A DNA stretch of 64,000 nt from Phycisphaeraceae bacterium (GTDB lineage Bacteria; Planctomycetota; Phycisphaerae; Phycisphaerales; UBA1924), in contig JAHBXH010000001.1 of assembly GCA_019636555.1 (NCBI GenBank), positions 3,072,928-3,136,927 of the forward strand, read 5' to 3'. Below are positions 9,502 to 17,266 of the stretch, piece after piece. Every line of letters begins with the position of its first letter. Position 1 is the first letter of the stretch. The notes beneath the pieces are model-generated. The model was given only the letters and a program-made list of their open reading frames with translations, was not told the DNA's origin and searched no databases. The position numbers and the translations under genes are program-made.

Positions 9502-10932
9502 GTGGATGCAACGGCTTCATTCACGCGATCAAACCCGATCCCGATCTCACTTCGCTCCATCGACTCGCGCGACATCCGCTGGCTGATCCCGTGCATCCTT
9601 TCGCTCTGGCTGATCGGAATCATCCTCGGATTCGACGATTCCGGCCGTCTCTTCCGAGGAAATGACCCGGCAGCGCCCACGGTCGCTGCGTGGGGGCTCG
9701 CGCTCGGTGTCTTCGGGATCTGGCGCTGGCGCCGCTGGCTCATCCGCGACGAATTGCTCCGCCCCGCGCACGACGCCGCCGACGATCTTCTCTGGCTGCT
9801 CGGAACTCTCGGCGCGCTCTTCTTCTACTTCCTGCTCATCCCTTCGCGCCGTTATCTCGCGCCCAATCTCTCGCTCTGCCTTTTCTCCGGGCTCGCCGGG
9901 GCACGCCTCGTCTATTCCGGGATGACCCGCCGCATCGGCGACACCCTCCATTGCTCGCGCTGCAACTACCAGATCATCGACACCAGCCTCCCCCGCCGCT
10001 GCCCCGAATGTGCCGGCGTCTGGGCCCACAGGCTCCTCCGCGGCAGGATCGTCCGCAGCACCAAGCTGATCTCCGCCGGCATCATCCTTCTCTTCATCTG
10101 CACATTTGCGCCGATCCCCCGCCTCGAAGTCGGCCGCGCCTTCATCCGCCGCCAGATGGCCACCGCGTGGATTTTTTCCGAAGCGACAAAGTCGCTGAAG
10201 GAAAACTACATGCTCGACGCCGAACTCTGGCGCGAACTCTCGAAACGTAAACTCACCGATCAGCAGGCGCAGTCGCTCGCCGATCTCGTCCTCCGCGGCA
10301 CGGCGAACAACTCGCTCCGCGACAACGGCGCGTACCGCTGGCTCGAAGACCTCGTCTTCAGCGGCCAAGCACCGCGAACCGCCGCCGACGGCTTCATGGA
10401 CCTTTCGCTCGCGTTCCAAATCGTCGCGCCCCGCTCGAGCTTCGCCGGCAGCCCCGTTCCCGTGACCATCCAGGCGCTCGAACTCCGCCGCGTGCCGCGC
10501 GATCGGATCGCCGTCTGCCTCGAATGGCTGCGCGACGACGCCGACCCGACACCGATCCTCAACTACTCCAAGTGGGAAACACTCGCAAACGCGATGCTGC
10601 TCTCCAGCCGTGATCCGGTCGCGCCCTCTCCCACGCCGCAAGCCGCGCTCTTGGCGCAGCCGCGGCTCTCGCTCTCCGAAAACCTCGGGCTGGTCGCAAC
10701 ACCCGCGCTCGACCGGCTCGGAGGTCACCGGCTCCAAGCACGCATCTGGGTCGCGATCGTCCCTCCCGGTGCTCCCCCGGTGCAATCGCCGGCCACGCTC
10801 GCGCCGCTCTACGCCGATCCGACCGTCAAGCCGCCCGTCGCTTGGCTGAAGCAATACGACGTCGGCGCCTCCGTCCAGGTTTCGGATCGACGCGGCCAGC
10901 GTCGTCCGGCGCCTCCAAAGTCTCCGAACTAG
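9502..10932 (+). CDS. Membrane protein with a CxxC zinc ribbon
   Basis: The function is unknown. The 476-residue product has hydrophobic segments in the first half (near residues 30-45, 60-75, 95-115 and 195-210). A zinc ribbon of the form CSRCNYQ...RRCPEC lies near residues 151-171. The second half is soluble and hydrophilic, probably outside the membrane. The same architecture, a short CxxC...CxEC ribbon beside transmembrane helices, recurs at 17264 and 29456 and is common in Phycisphaerae proteins. The GTG at 9502 is used as the start but is not well supported; no clear ribosome site precedes it. The gene ends 24 bases before dut, so co-transcription is possible. Confidence 0.7.
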   Translation: MDATASFTRSNPIPISLRSIDSRDIRWLIPCILSLWLIGIILGFDDSGRLFRGNDPAAPTVAAWGLALGVFGIWRWRRWLIRDELLRPAHDAADDLLWLLGTLGALFFYFLLIPSRRYLAPNLSLCLFSGLAGARLVYSGMTRRIGDTLHCSRCNYQIIDTSLPRRCPECAGVWAHRLLRGRIVRSTKLISAGIILLFICTFAPIPRLEVGRAFIRRQMATAWIFSEATKSLKENYMLDAELWRELSKRKLTDQQAQSLADLVLRGTANNSLRDNGAYRWLEDLVFSGQAPRTAADGFMDLSLAFQIVAPRSSFAGSPVPVTIQALELRRVPRDRIAVCLEWLRDDADPTPILNYSKWETLANAMLLSSRDPVAPSPTPQAALLAQPRLSLSENLGLVATPALDRLGGHRLQARIWVAIVPPGAPPVQSPATLAPLYADPTVKPPVAWLKQYDVGASVQVSDRRGQRRPAPPKSPN

Positions 10933-10956
10933 ATCGCCGCGCACCTACGCTCGCCG

Positions 10957-11397
10957 ATGCAACCGGTCCTCCAGTTCAAAAAGCTCAACGAACGCGCCGC
11001 GCTTCCGGCCTATCAGTCGGATGGTGCCGCGGGACTCGATCTCTGCGCCTGTCTCGATAGCCCGATCACGCTCGCCCCCGGCGCGATCTCACTCATCCCC
11101 ACCGGCCTCGCCGTCGCGATCCCGCCCGGCTTCGAGGGCCAGGTTCGCGCCCGCTCCGGCCTCGCAACCAAACACGGCATCGGCTTGCCCAACGCCCCCG
11201 GCACCATCGACTCCGACTACCGGGGCGAGCTCCGCGTCGCGCTCATCAACTTCTCACGCGAGCCCTTCGAGATCACCCACGGCATGCGCATCGCGCAGCT
11301 CATCATCGCCCCTGTTGCACACGCCACAATCACGGAAGTCTCCGATCTCTCCTCCACCGCCCGCGGCACGGGCGGCTTCGGTTCGACGGGCATCTGA
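10957..11397 (+). CDS. dut: Deoxyuridine 5'-triphosphate nucleotidohydrolase
   Basis: dUTPase cleaves dUTP to dUMP and diphosphate, keeping uracil out of DNA and feeding thymidylate synthesis. The 146-residue protein has the five motifs of the homotrimeric family: SDGAAGLDL near residue 21, RARSGLA near 64, GTIDSDYRGEL near 80, RIAQLI near 112 and the Gly-rich C-terminal arm RGTGGFGSTG near 135. Length and motif order are standard. The ATG at 10957 gives the usual short N-terminus. Confidence 0.96.
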   Translation: MQPVLQFKKLNERAALPAYQSDGAAGLDLCACLDSPITLAPGAISLIPTGLAVAIPPGFEGQVRARSGLATKHGIGLPNAPGTIDSDYRGELRVALINFSREPFEITHGMRIAQLIIAPVAHATITEVSDLSSTARGTGGFGSTGI

Positions 11398-11399
11398 AG

Positions 11400-11430
11400 C
11401 CCCCTCCCCGAGGGAGGGGGTTGGGGGTGG
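11400..11430. repeat. C/G-rich hairpin, dispersed-repeat type
   Basis: A 9-bp perfect stem (CCCCCTCCC / GGGAGGGGG, 11400-11408 and 11412-11420) with a 3-base loop follows the dut stop codon and is trailed by a G/T-rich run. A C-rich motif of similar composition occurs twice at 32184-32350. It may act as a terminator, but there is no T-run. Confidence 0.5.
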
Positions 11431-11493
11431 GCGACGGTTGCGCACAGCGCTGCGCAACTTGACAGAAACTCACCACACACTCCGGCACCATCC

Positions 11494-11856
11494 TCACCTT
11501 TTCACATCCACGCCCGTCAACTCGCTCGGCGGGCTGAACAGGTCCAAAATCACCGTGTCCTCCAGCGCCTCCGCAGAGTGCGGCAGGTTCGCCGGCAGCC
11601 ACAACACTTCCCCGCCGCCGACGATCATCGTCTCGTGTTCGTTCGTCCCCTCGCGCCCCAATCCGAAACTCATCTTCCCCGAAAGCACCACCGCAAACTG
11701 CTCATTCGCGTGCTCGTGCGACGGCACAACAAATCCCTTCGACAGATGCACGCGCGAAATCATCATCTTTTCGCCGATGATCCGCCGCCGCTCGATCTTG
11801 TCCATGGGACGATCAACCGTGAGTTCCGTCCACGTGTGTTTCTTGGCGTTGGGCAT
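11494..11856 (-). CDS. Cupin-domain protein
   Basis: The 120-residue product is a single-domain small beta-barrel cupin. It shows the metal-site motif PSHEHANEQFAVVLSGKM near residues 45-62 (His, His, Glu ligands) and the second cupin motif around WLPANLPHSAEALED near 88-102, which supplies the fourth His. Such proteins bind a divalent metal and may be isomerases, dioxygenases or ligand sensors; the substrate cannot be inferred. GGAGGAAAA stands directly before the ATG at 11856. It is transcribed alone, downstream of the two genes of unknown function and convergent with dut. Confidence 0.82.
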   Translation of the reverse strand: MPNAKKHTWTELTVDRPMDKIERRRIIGEKMMISRVHLSKGFVVPSHEHANEQFAVVLSGKMSFGLGREGTNEHETMIVGGGEVLWLPANLPHSAEALEDTVILDLFSPPSELTGVDVKR

Positions 11857-11942
11857 TTTTCCTCCGCTGTTTTATTCAGCATACGCCGCGCCTCGCTTCT
11901 CGACTCTCCCCGCCGCATCACAGCAATCGCGTGCAAGTCCGG

Positions 11943-12470
11943 TTATGACTTCTCCCCGCCACCGAGCATCAGCCGCAGACGCCAATACAGCATCGCCCAT
12001 TCATACAGGGCTGCCTCGAGCCCACTTCCGGACTCGAGTTCCCGATCGAGCATCCACTCCAGATACGTCGCAATGCAGCGCGATTGCCGGCCATTCAGCA
12101 TCGCAAACCGACCCAGTATTTCGTGTTCAAAATCCAACGGCGAGAGCATCTCGGCGTCCGCATCCGTCATCATCCGAATCATCGCCGGCGCGACGTAGTA
12201 CCGAAAGCCAATCGCATCGAGAAAGCTGAATCCACCCCAACTCGGGCGCGGCTTCCACTTCTCCGAGTCCACAAGCTCTTCCCACTTTTTCTCTCGATCG
12301 CGTTCTCCCGCCTCTCGATACTCCCGCGGCGTGTACGGCCGAACTCCATGGTCGTGAAGCATCGCCTGACTCCACGAAATTCCACCTTCGCGCGTCACAC
12401 CTTCGAATGCGGCATACACCTCCGCGATCAACGCTTGCTTGCGTTTCTCCATGTCGTTATCAACCGTCAT
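11943..12470 (-). CDS. Unknown protein, tandem paralogue B (DUF6714-like)
   Basis: This 175-residue soluble protein is clearly related to its upstream neighbour. Both begin with a helix of the form KxLIAEVYAAFxGVTREGGxSWSQA, carry a central W-rich segment and then FLDxIGFRYYxxxAMI, and end with a helix containing ERQ/GRQSRC. From memory the pattern (conserved F, L..IGFRYYLPA) resembles the poorly known DUF6714 family; I could not verify this. There is no signal peptide or membrane segment. The start codon overlaps the upstream gene's stop by four bases, so the pair is translationally coupled. The function is unknown. Confidence 0.7.
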   Translation of the reverse strand: MTVDNDMEKRKQALIAEVYAAFEGVTREGGISWSQAMLHDHGVRPYTPREYREAGERDREKKWEELVDSEKWKPRPSWGGFSFLDAIGFRYYVAPAMIRMMTDADAEMLSPLDFEHEILGRFAMLNGRQSRCIATYLEWMLDRELESGSGLEAALYEWAMLYWRLRLMLGGGEKS

Positions 12471-13003
12471 TCGCTGTCATCCGCTAAGTCGCACCAATGG
12501 TTTTCCCAAGCGAACTCGAGAATCCGAAGGAGTTCACCTTCCGGGTTGTCCGAGTTCTTTTCGCGATCGATGGCAAACCGGACAAAAGCGGCGGTACATC
12601 GTCCCTGCCGCTCGTTCAGTAGTGCCCATTGTTTCAGGTGAGAATTTCGCCCTTTGGTTCCGCGCGGCGGCAGGTTGAGATACTTCTCGATACCCGAAGA
12701 AGCATGCTCGTTCAACTCGTGAATCATCGCCGCGGGCAAGTAGTAACGAAATCCGATCGGATCGAGAAAGGCAAACCCTCCACCCATGCCATCCGCCAGC
12801 CAGTTCTCGTCAGTGACAAGATCTTCCCAATTGTTTTCTACATCTTCCTTGCCAGCAGCGGCGTAGCTGCTTTCGTCGCCGTAGCTGTCGATCACATACG
12901 CCTGACTCCAAGAAACCCCGCCCTCGCGCGTCACACCCTTGAACGCGGCATACACCTCCGCGATCAACGTCTTCCTTCTCGCTTCCATTTCTTCTTGGCT
13001 CAC
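12467..13003 (-). CDS. Unknown protein, tandem paralogue A (DUF6714-like)
   Basis: The 178-residue product is the first of two tandem paralogues (see 11943-12470). It shares the N-terminal LIAEVYAAFKGVTREGG helix, the central FLDPIGFRYYLPAAMIHEL segment and the ERQGRCTAAFVRFAID helix with its neighbour. No catalytic motif is visible. The GTG at 13003 is used; an in-frame ATG five codons later is an alternative. Expansion by tandem duplication in an otherwise housekeeping region suggests a lineage-specific role. Confidence 0.7.
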   Translation of the reverse strand: MSQEEMEARRKTLIAEVYAAFKGVTREGGVSWSQAYVIDSYGDESSYAAAGKEDVENNWEDLVTDENWLADGMGGGFAFLDPIGFRYYLPAAMIHELNEHASSGIEKYLNLPPRGTKGRNSHLKQWALLNERQGRCTAAFVRFAIDREKNSDNPEGELLRILEFAWENHWCDLADDSE

Positions 13004-13077
13004 ACTTTCATCCTACCAGCCTTAGTCCAATTCTCTTCTTCCTACACCCTTCTCTCTTCCCATCCCTTCTGCCTTGC

Positions 13078-13117
13078 TTTGTGTTCCTCTGTGCTCTCTG
13101 TGTCCTCTGTGGTTAAT
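13078..13117 (-). repeat. Dispersed CACAGAGG-type repeat
   Basis: Read on the minus strand this intergenic stretch is TTAACCACAGAGGACACAGA followed by GAGCACAGAGGAACAC. Close relatives occur at 29301-29330 and 39076-39094. All three are intergenic. It sits directly upstream of the trpG-like start. Confidence 0.65.
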
Positions 13118-13138
13118 CCCTTCCCCTACGATCGCCCC

Positions 13139-13840
13139 GTGATCCTCCTCATCGACAACTACGACTCCTTCACCTGGAACCTCGTCCAGCGCCTCGGCGA
13201 ACTCGATCCCACGCTCGAGCCCGATCGCGATCTGCTCGTCATCCGCAACGACAAGATCACACCCGAATCCATCGCCTCGCTCGATTCGGGCAAGGGGCCG
13301 ACACACATCATCATCTCCCCCGGCCCCTGCACGCCCAAAGAAGCTGGCGTCAGCGGCGCCGTCATCGCTTCCTACGCCGGCCAGATCCCGATCCTCGGCG
13401 TCTGCCTCGGTCATCAGTGCATGGCCGACGGCAGCGGCATGACCGTCGCCCGCCACGCGATCCAGATGCACGGCAAAACCAGCGACATCCATCACGACGG
13501 CAAGGGCATCTACGCCGGCATGAGCAACCCATTCGTTGCAACGCGATATCACTCGCTCGTCGTCCTTCCTGAAACCATCCCGCCGCCGCCCAAGCCCGGC
13601 GAAGACGGCTGGATCGTCAGCGCCTGGACCTTCGACGAAATCCCCGGCAAGCCCGGCGCGCACAAAGTCGTCATGGGCCTCCGCCGCGTCTTCGCCGATC
13701 CGAAGAAGCAGCACGTCGAGGGTGTGCAATATCACCCCGAGAGCTTCCTCACGCTCGAAGGACCGAAGCTCCTCGCCAACTTCCTCGCCATGGGCCCGCG
13801 AGGTCGCAAGGTGCAGGCGCCCGCGGCCGCGGGTCTCTGA
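13139..13840 (+). CDS. trpG: Glutamine amidotransferase of anthranilate/aminodeoxychorismate synthase
   Basis: This class I glutamine amidotransferase supplies ammonia to the chorismate-using partner of anthranilate synthase (TrpE) or aminodeoxychorismate synthase (PabB). The 233-residue product opens with LLIDNYDSFTWNLVQ, has the oxyanion loop SPGPCTPKEAG near 60, the nucleophile Cys89 in GVCLGHQ, and His199/Glu201 in GVQYHPESF. TrpG and PabA cannot be separated by sequence and may be one amphibolic protein. The GTG at 13139 is chosen because the next residues match the conserved start; the longer open frame from 12629 runs through a repeat and the neighbouring genes. No trpE or pabB is in the window. 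Confidence 0.9.
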   Translation: MILLIDNYDSFTWNLVQRLGELDPTLEPDRDLLVIRNDKITPESIASLDSGKGPTHIIISPGPCTPKEAGVSGAVIASYAGQIPILGVCLGHQCMADGSGMTVARHAIQMHGKTSDIHHDGKGIYAGMSNPFVATRYHSLVVLPETIPPPPKPGEDGWIVSAWTFDEIPGKPGAHKVVMGLRRVFADPKKQHVEGVQYHPESFLTLEGPKLLANFLAMGPRGRKVQAPAAAGL

Positions 13841-13897
13841 AATCGCCTTTCTTTGGCCCTTTGAAACTTTGGCCATTTGGCCCTTTACGATCTCCCC

Positions 13898-14746
13898 ATG
13901 CCCCGCCTCTGCCAAGTCGGCCCCGTCTCCATCGGTCCCGGCCAGCCCCTCGCCATCATCGCCGGCCCCTGCGTCATCGAATCCCGCGACATGGGCCTCG
14001 AAATCGGCCGCGCCGTCCGCGACGCCTGCCGCGCCCACGGCCTCTCCTACATCTTCAAAGCCTCGTTCGACAAGGCCAACCGCTCCAGCGTTTCCTCGCC
14101 CCGCGGCCCCGGCCTCGAAAAAGGCCTCGATTGGATCGCCTCGATCGCCAAAGAGCTCGGCGTCCCCTCCACGACCGACATCCACACCCCCGAGCAGGCC
14201 GAACCGGTCGCCCGCGCCATCGACCTTCTTCAAATCCCCGCCTTTCTCTGCCGCCAGACCGACCTCCTCTTCGCCGCCGGAAAATCCGCCTCAACCCACA
14301 GCCGCGCCGTCAACATCAAGAAGGGCCAGTTCCTCTCTCCCGGCGAAATGTCCGGCCCGCACCGCAAACTCGCCGAAGCCGGCTGCCTCAACACCATGTC
14401 CACCGAGCGCGGCACATTCTTTGGCTACGGCCGCCTCGTCAACGATTTCCTCGGCCTCGGCGATCTCATCGACCTCAAGGGCAAAGGTGTCGACGCCCCG
14501 CCCCCCGTCTGCTTCGATTGCACGCACAGCACGCAATTGCCCGGCGCCGGTGAACAAACCGGCGGCAGGCCGGACCGCGCGCCGCTTCTCGCTCGCGCCG
14601 CCGTCGCGACCGGTGTCCACGCGATCTTCCTCGAGTGCCATCCGATTCCCTCGAAGGCGTTGTCTGATTCCAGCACCATGCTCCCGCTCGATGGCGTTCC
14701 GGCGCTGCTCGCCCGGCTCGCCGCGATCCGGCAAGCCTCGGCCTGA
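13898..14746 (+). CDS. kdsA: 3-deoxy-8-phosphooctulonate synthase KdsA
   Basis: KdsA condenses phosphoenolpyruvate with arabinose 5-phosphate to give Kdo 8-phosphate, the precursor of the inner-core sugar of lipopolysaccharide. The 282-residue protein has the signature IIAGPCVIESRDMGLEIG, then KASFDKANRSS (phosphate binding), STTDIHTPEQAE, PAFLCRQTDLL, VNIKKGQFLSP and a C-terminal CFDCTHS segment. The Cys in IIAGPC is the position used for metal in the metal-dependent class. The ATG at 13898 is preferred over a TTG seven codons upstream. Its presence implies a Gram-negative envelope with Kdo. Confidence 0.94.
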   Translation: MPRLCQVGPVSIGPGQPLAIIAGPCVIESRDMGLEIGRAVRDACRAHGLSYIFKASFDKANRSSVSSPRGPGLEKGLDWIASIAKELGVPSTTDIHTPEQAEPVARAIDLLQIPAFLCRQTDLLFAAGKSASTHSRAVNIKKGQFLSPGEMSGPHRKLAEAGCLNTMSTERGTFFGYGRLVNDFLGLGDLIDLKGKGVDAPPPVCFDCTHSTQLPGAGEQTGGRPDRAPLLARAAVATGVHAIFLECHPIPSKALSDSSTMLPLDGVPALLARLAAIRQASA

Positions 14747-14779
14747 AACGCTGGTGCGCTAGACTCGCCCGCCTTCACC

Positions 14780-15538
14780 ATGGCCGATCCCGATCCATTT
14801 TCAGAGGTCAACCCCGAGCCCACACCGGGCCCGCGCTCGGTCGCCGATCACAAGTACACCTACGAACGCCGCATCATCGCGCTCAAGCGCCGCCTCGTCC
14901 GCGAAGCCAGCATCGCGATGTCGATGCTCGACGCCGCCGTCGAGGCGCTGCTCCGCCTCGATGTCGATGCCGCCAAGGCCGTCCGCAAGCAGGACGACCG
15001 CGTGGATGCCGAGGAAGTCGCGATCGAGCAGGAGTGCTACGAGATTCTCGCGCTCCATCACCTCTTCGCCCGCGATTTCCGCGTGATCACCTTCGTGCTC
15101 AAGGTCAACGCCGATATCGAACGCGTCGCCGACCACGCCAGCTCGATCGCCAAGGTCGCCGTCCGCATCTCGCAGAATGTGCCCGGCACGCCGAACTGGC
15201 CGACCGCGCTCGCGGAACTCGCCGAACGCGTGCCGCTGATGTGCCACCAGTTGCTCCGCGCAGTCCTCGATGAAGATGTCGAGAGCGCACGCTCCCTCGT
15301 CCGCTCCGACGAGGTGATCGACAAGCTCGATCGGCGCCTCTTCGAAGAAGTGCAGGATTTCATCCGCGCCGAAGGCCGCACCGACAGCGCCATGACCATC
15401 GGCATGTACATCTATCGCATCGGCCGCGAGCTCGAACGCGTCGCCGATCTCATGACCAACGTCGCGGAAGACATCGTCTATCTCGCGACGGGCAACATCG
15501 TCCGCCACGAAAAACGCTCGAGCCGAAAAGGCGCCTGA
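14780..15538 (+). CDS. phoU: Phosphate-transport regulator PhoU
   Basis: PhoU is a cytoplasmic helical protein that links the Pst phosphate transporter to the PhoR/PhoB sensor. The 252-residue product has two three-helix repeats. Each carries the metal-cluster pattern E/D-x3-R/D: NADIERVADHASSIAKVAV in the first and IGRELERVADLMTNVAEDI in the second. An N-terminal hydrophilic leader of about 25 residues precedes them. No pst or phoBR genes are nearby, so it is encoded apart from the system it normally controls. Confidence 0.92.
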   Translation: MADPDPFSEVNPEPTPGPRSVADHKYTYERRIIALKRRLVREASIAMSMLDAAVEALLRLDVDAAKAVRKQDDRVDAEEVAIEQECYEILALHHLFARDFRVITFVLKVNADIERVADHASSIAKVAVRISQNVPGTPNWPTALAELAERVPLMCHQLLRAVLDEDVESARSLVRSDEVIDKLDRRLFEEVQDFIRAEGRTDSAMTIGMYIYRIGRELERVADLMTNVAEDIVYLATGNIVRHEKRSSRKGA

Positions 15539-15655
15539 GCGACGCCCCCACGCCCCACACGCCCCCACCCTCGCCGATCGACACAGCGCTCGCGCGTGAG
15601 CGAAACCTTATCGCCCGGTCACAGACCCGTCACCCGACGCGGCAAATGTACCTCC

Positions 15656-15799
15656 ATGGACCGGCATCCCTCTGAAAAACCATCGACGTTCCCGTCGCGC
15701 ACGGGAAAAGCGCGAACCGCCATTTTGTTGTGGCTGCTCGGCGTCCCGATCCCGCTGATTCTCCTCTTCTTTCTCATCAAGGGCTGCATCGGCGGTTAG
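15656..15799 (+). CDS. Small single-pass membrane protein
   Basis: The 47-residue product has a polar, Ser/Arg-rich N-terminus followed by a single hydrophobic helix (ILLWLLGVPIPLILLFFLIK) and a short CIGG tail. Tiny proteins with an LLWLLGVPIP-type helix are widespread in bacteria and have no known function. The ATG at 15656 is preferred over the GTG at 15596 because the added residues look non-coding. No strong ribosome site is visible. Confidence 0.5.
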   Translation: MDRHPSEKPSTFPSRTGKARTAILLWLLGVPIPLILLFFLIKGCIGG

Positions 15800-15872
15800 A
15801 CGTCGGCTCGCATGTCAATTCGTTCTCAACCAATTCCATTCGCACCGGTCCACGCACAAGGAGTAACCGATC

Positions 15873-16244
15873 GTGACGAACAACCAGCCGAGCCAGAACG
15901 CCCCGCACAAACCGAACGACCAGCCCGGGCGCGAGCACGAGCAGCCCGGCTCTCCCCCGGGGAAATATCCGGGCGGACACAGCGCCGATCCGCGCCAGTC
16001 TCAATCCAAGTCGCGATCCGCTCAGCCCGGCCAAGCAGAGTTCACAGACGACGAAATTCGCCGTCGGAGCGCCGGCTCCACAACAAAGGGAAGCGATGCG
16101 CGCACCGATCAGGATGAAGATGCGCCGACGGGAATCGCGGATGCAGCCCGCAAGGGCCAAGCTGAATCAGTTTCCGAGGGTGATGAAGCCGACCTCGGAC
16201 GATCCGAGCAAGGCGGTTGCTGCAGCGACGACGAAACCATCTGA
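15873..16244 (+). CDS. Disordered hydrophilic protein of unknown function
   Basis: The 123-residue product is rich in Gln, Ser, Asp, Pro and Gly and has almost no hydrophobic residues, so it is probably disordered. It ends in SEQGGCCSDDETI, with a Cys pair near the C-terminus. A good AAGGAG ribosome site precedes the GTG at 15873, which supports translation. The composition suggests a stress-related or surface-exposed protein, but nothing definite can be said. Confidence 0.55.
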   Translation: MTNNQPSQNAPHKPNDQPGREHEQPGSPPGKYPGGHSADPRQSQSKSRSAQPGQAEFTDDEIRRRSAGSTTKGSDARTDQDEDAPTGIADAARKGQAESVSEGDEADLGRSEQGGCCSDDETI

Positions 16245-16837
16245 TCCCCCTCCCCTCTTCCCCCCTCCCCGCCCCCACCCCGCCCCTACCCCGCCCCTAC
16301 CCCGCCCCTACGCGCCGTCCCCACACTGCCCCACCCCCGTCTCCGGGGTCTGTTCGTCCCGGAGACTCGTCCGGAGTCCGCCGGCCTCGTGCCGGCGGGC
16401 TCCCTGGACGATTTTGAGTTCCGCTCCTCCCCCGCCAGCCCGTGAGTTCGTTGGGCCGCTCCTGCATCGCTTCTGCGTCTTCCGTCTCTTCGCCTCTTCG
16501 TCTCTGCTCTCTTCTCCCCCTCCGCGCAACTCCGCAAACTCCCCTACTCCGCGTTCGCCTTTCCTCCGCATTCCTTTCGAGTCCTGAGCAACCCTCGAGT
16601 TGATCCCGTTTCCGCCGCCTCGTTCCTTCCCCCGTTCGCGACCTGTTTGCACGAAATATCGGTCGCAAGTTTCACCGAGTCCCGACCCCGCGCACCCCGA
16701 AAACCGTAGAATCTCGTGTCGGCTGGTCACGGCGGGCCTCGCGACGGATCTGTTCCTTCAGACTTCGGTCCGCCCGACGCCAGAGAGAATTCCGAGTTCA
16801 TTGCCGCGATTCAAACGCGGCCGGAAAGGAGTCTCTC
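16245..16837. other. Gene-free pyrimidine-rich interval with repeats
   Basis: No convincing gene lies here. The interval is strongly C/T-biased on the plus strand. It holds an 11-bp tandem repeat at 16269-16312 and a 13-bp hairpin at 16373-16403 (GGAGTCCGCCGGC / GCCGGCGGGCTCC, one G-T wobble, 5-base loop). The hairpin could end transcription of the upstream small gene. Confidence 0.5.
16269..16312. repeat. Four-copy 11-bp tandem repeat
   Basis: The unit CCGCCCCTACC is repeated four times head to tail with single-base changes in the first and last copies. Copy number is likely to vary between strains. Confidence 0.75.
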
Positions 16838-17077
16838 ATGTTGCCCAATCTCCCCCCCAAGACCTCTCGACCAGCCTCTCGAGAAATCGAACCCAAGGGC
16901 GAACGCCAGGAACTCCTCAATTCTTCCTGGTTCGAACCTTGCACCGATCCTTCGTGCGAGAAAAAAGAGCCGCCAGCCGATGGCGAGACCGGCGGCATCA
17001 GCAAGGCCGTTTCCGAGGGGGTGTATTCCTCAACACCCGAATCCAGCCCCGACTCCAATCGGGGCCGAAACCGCTGA
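16838..17077 (+). CDS. Possible small hydrophilic protein
   Basis: A 79-residue open frame starts with ATG at 16838 behind a good GGAAAGGAG ribosome site at 7-base spacing, which is the main support. The product is polar, has two Cys close together (FEPCTDPSCEKK) and no hydrophobic segment. No family is recognised, and codon use is less typical than in the core genes, so this may be a spurious frame. Confidence 0.35.
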   Translation: MLPNLPPKTSRPASREIEPKGERQELLNSSWFEPCTDPSCEKKEPPADGETGGISKAVSEGVYSSTPESSPDSNRGRNR

Positions 17078-17219
17078 TGTTCGTTCCAACCTCGCGCGCG
17101 CTGTTCTCTTCCCGAGCACCGAGGCGAGCACGCCGCGGCCACCGCAATGTTTTTTACGCATTCTGAATTTCGGCGCGGATCGACTCAACTGCGCGTTCCG
17201 TGATTCCGACGATTGGTAG

Positions 17220-17266
17220 CATGTGACCCGCGCCCGCGATCGACCCACGCGAGCGCGGGTCACATG
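17220..17266. promoter_or_regulatory. 14-bp perfect inverted repeat over a start codon
   Basis: The arms CATGTGACCCGCGC (17220-17233) and GCGCGGGTCACATG (17253-17266) are exact inverse complements with a 19-base spacer. The right arm contains the likely ATG (17264) of the following membrane protein. It could be an operator or an mRNA hairpin that hides the start codon. Confidence 0.6.

Noticed and set aside
7893..9743. A 616-codon minus-strand frame opposite the S1-like gene
   Set aside because: It mirrors the S1 coding sequence, gives an Asp/Glu/Ala-rich product with no family features, and the plus-strand gene has clear S1 domains.
16925..16945. GGTTCGAACC as a possible tRNA T-arm
   Set aside because: The surrounding sequence does not fold into a cloverleaf and lies inside a small open frame.
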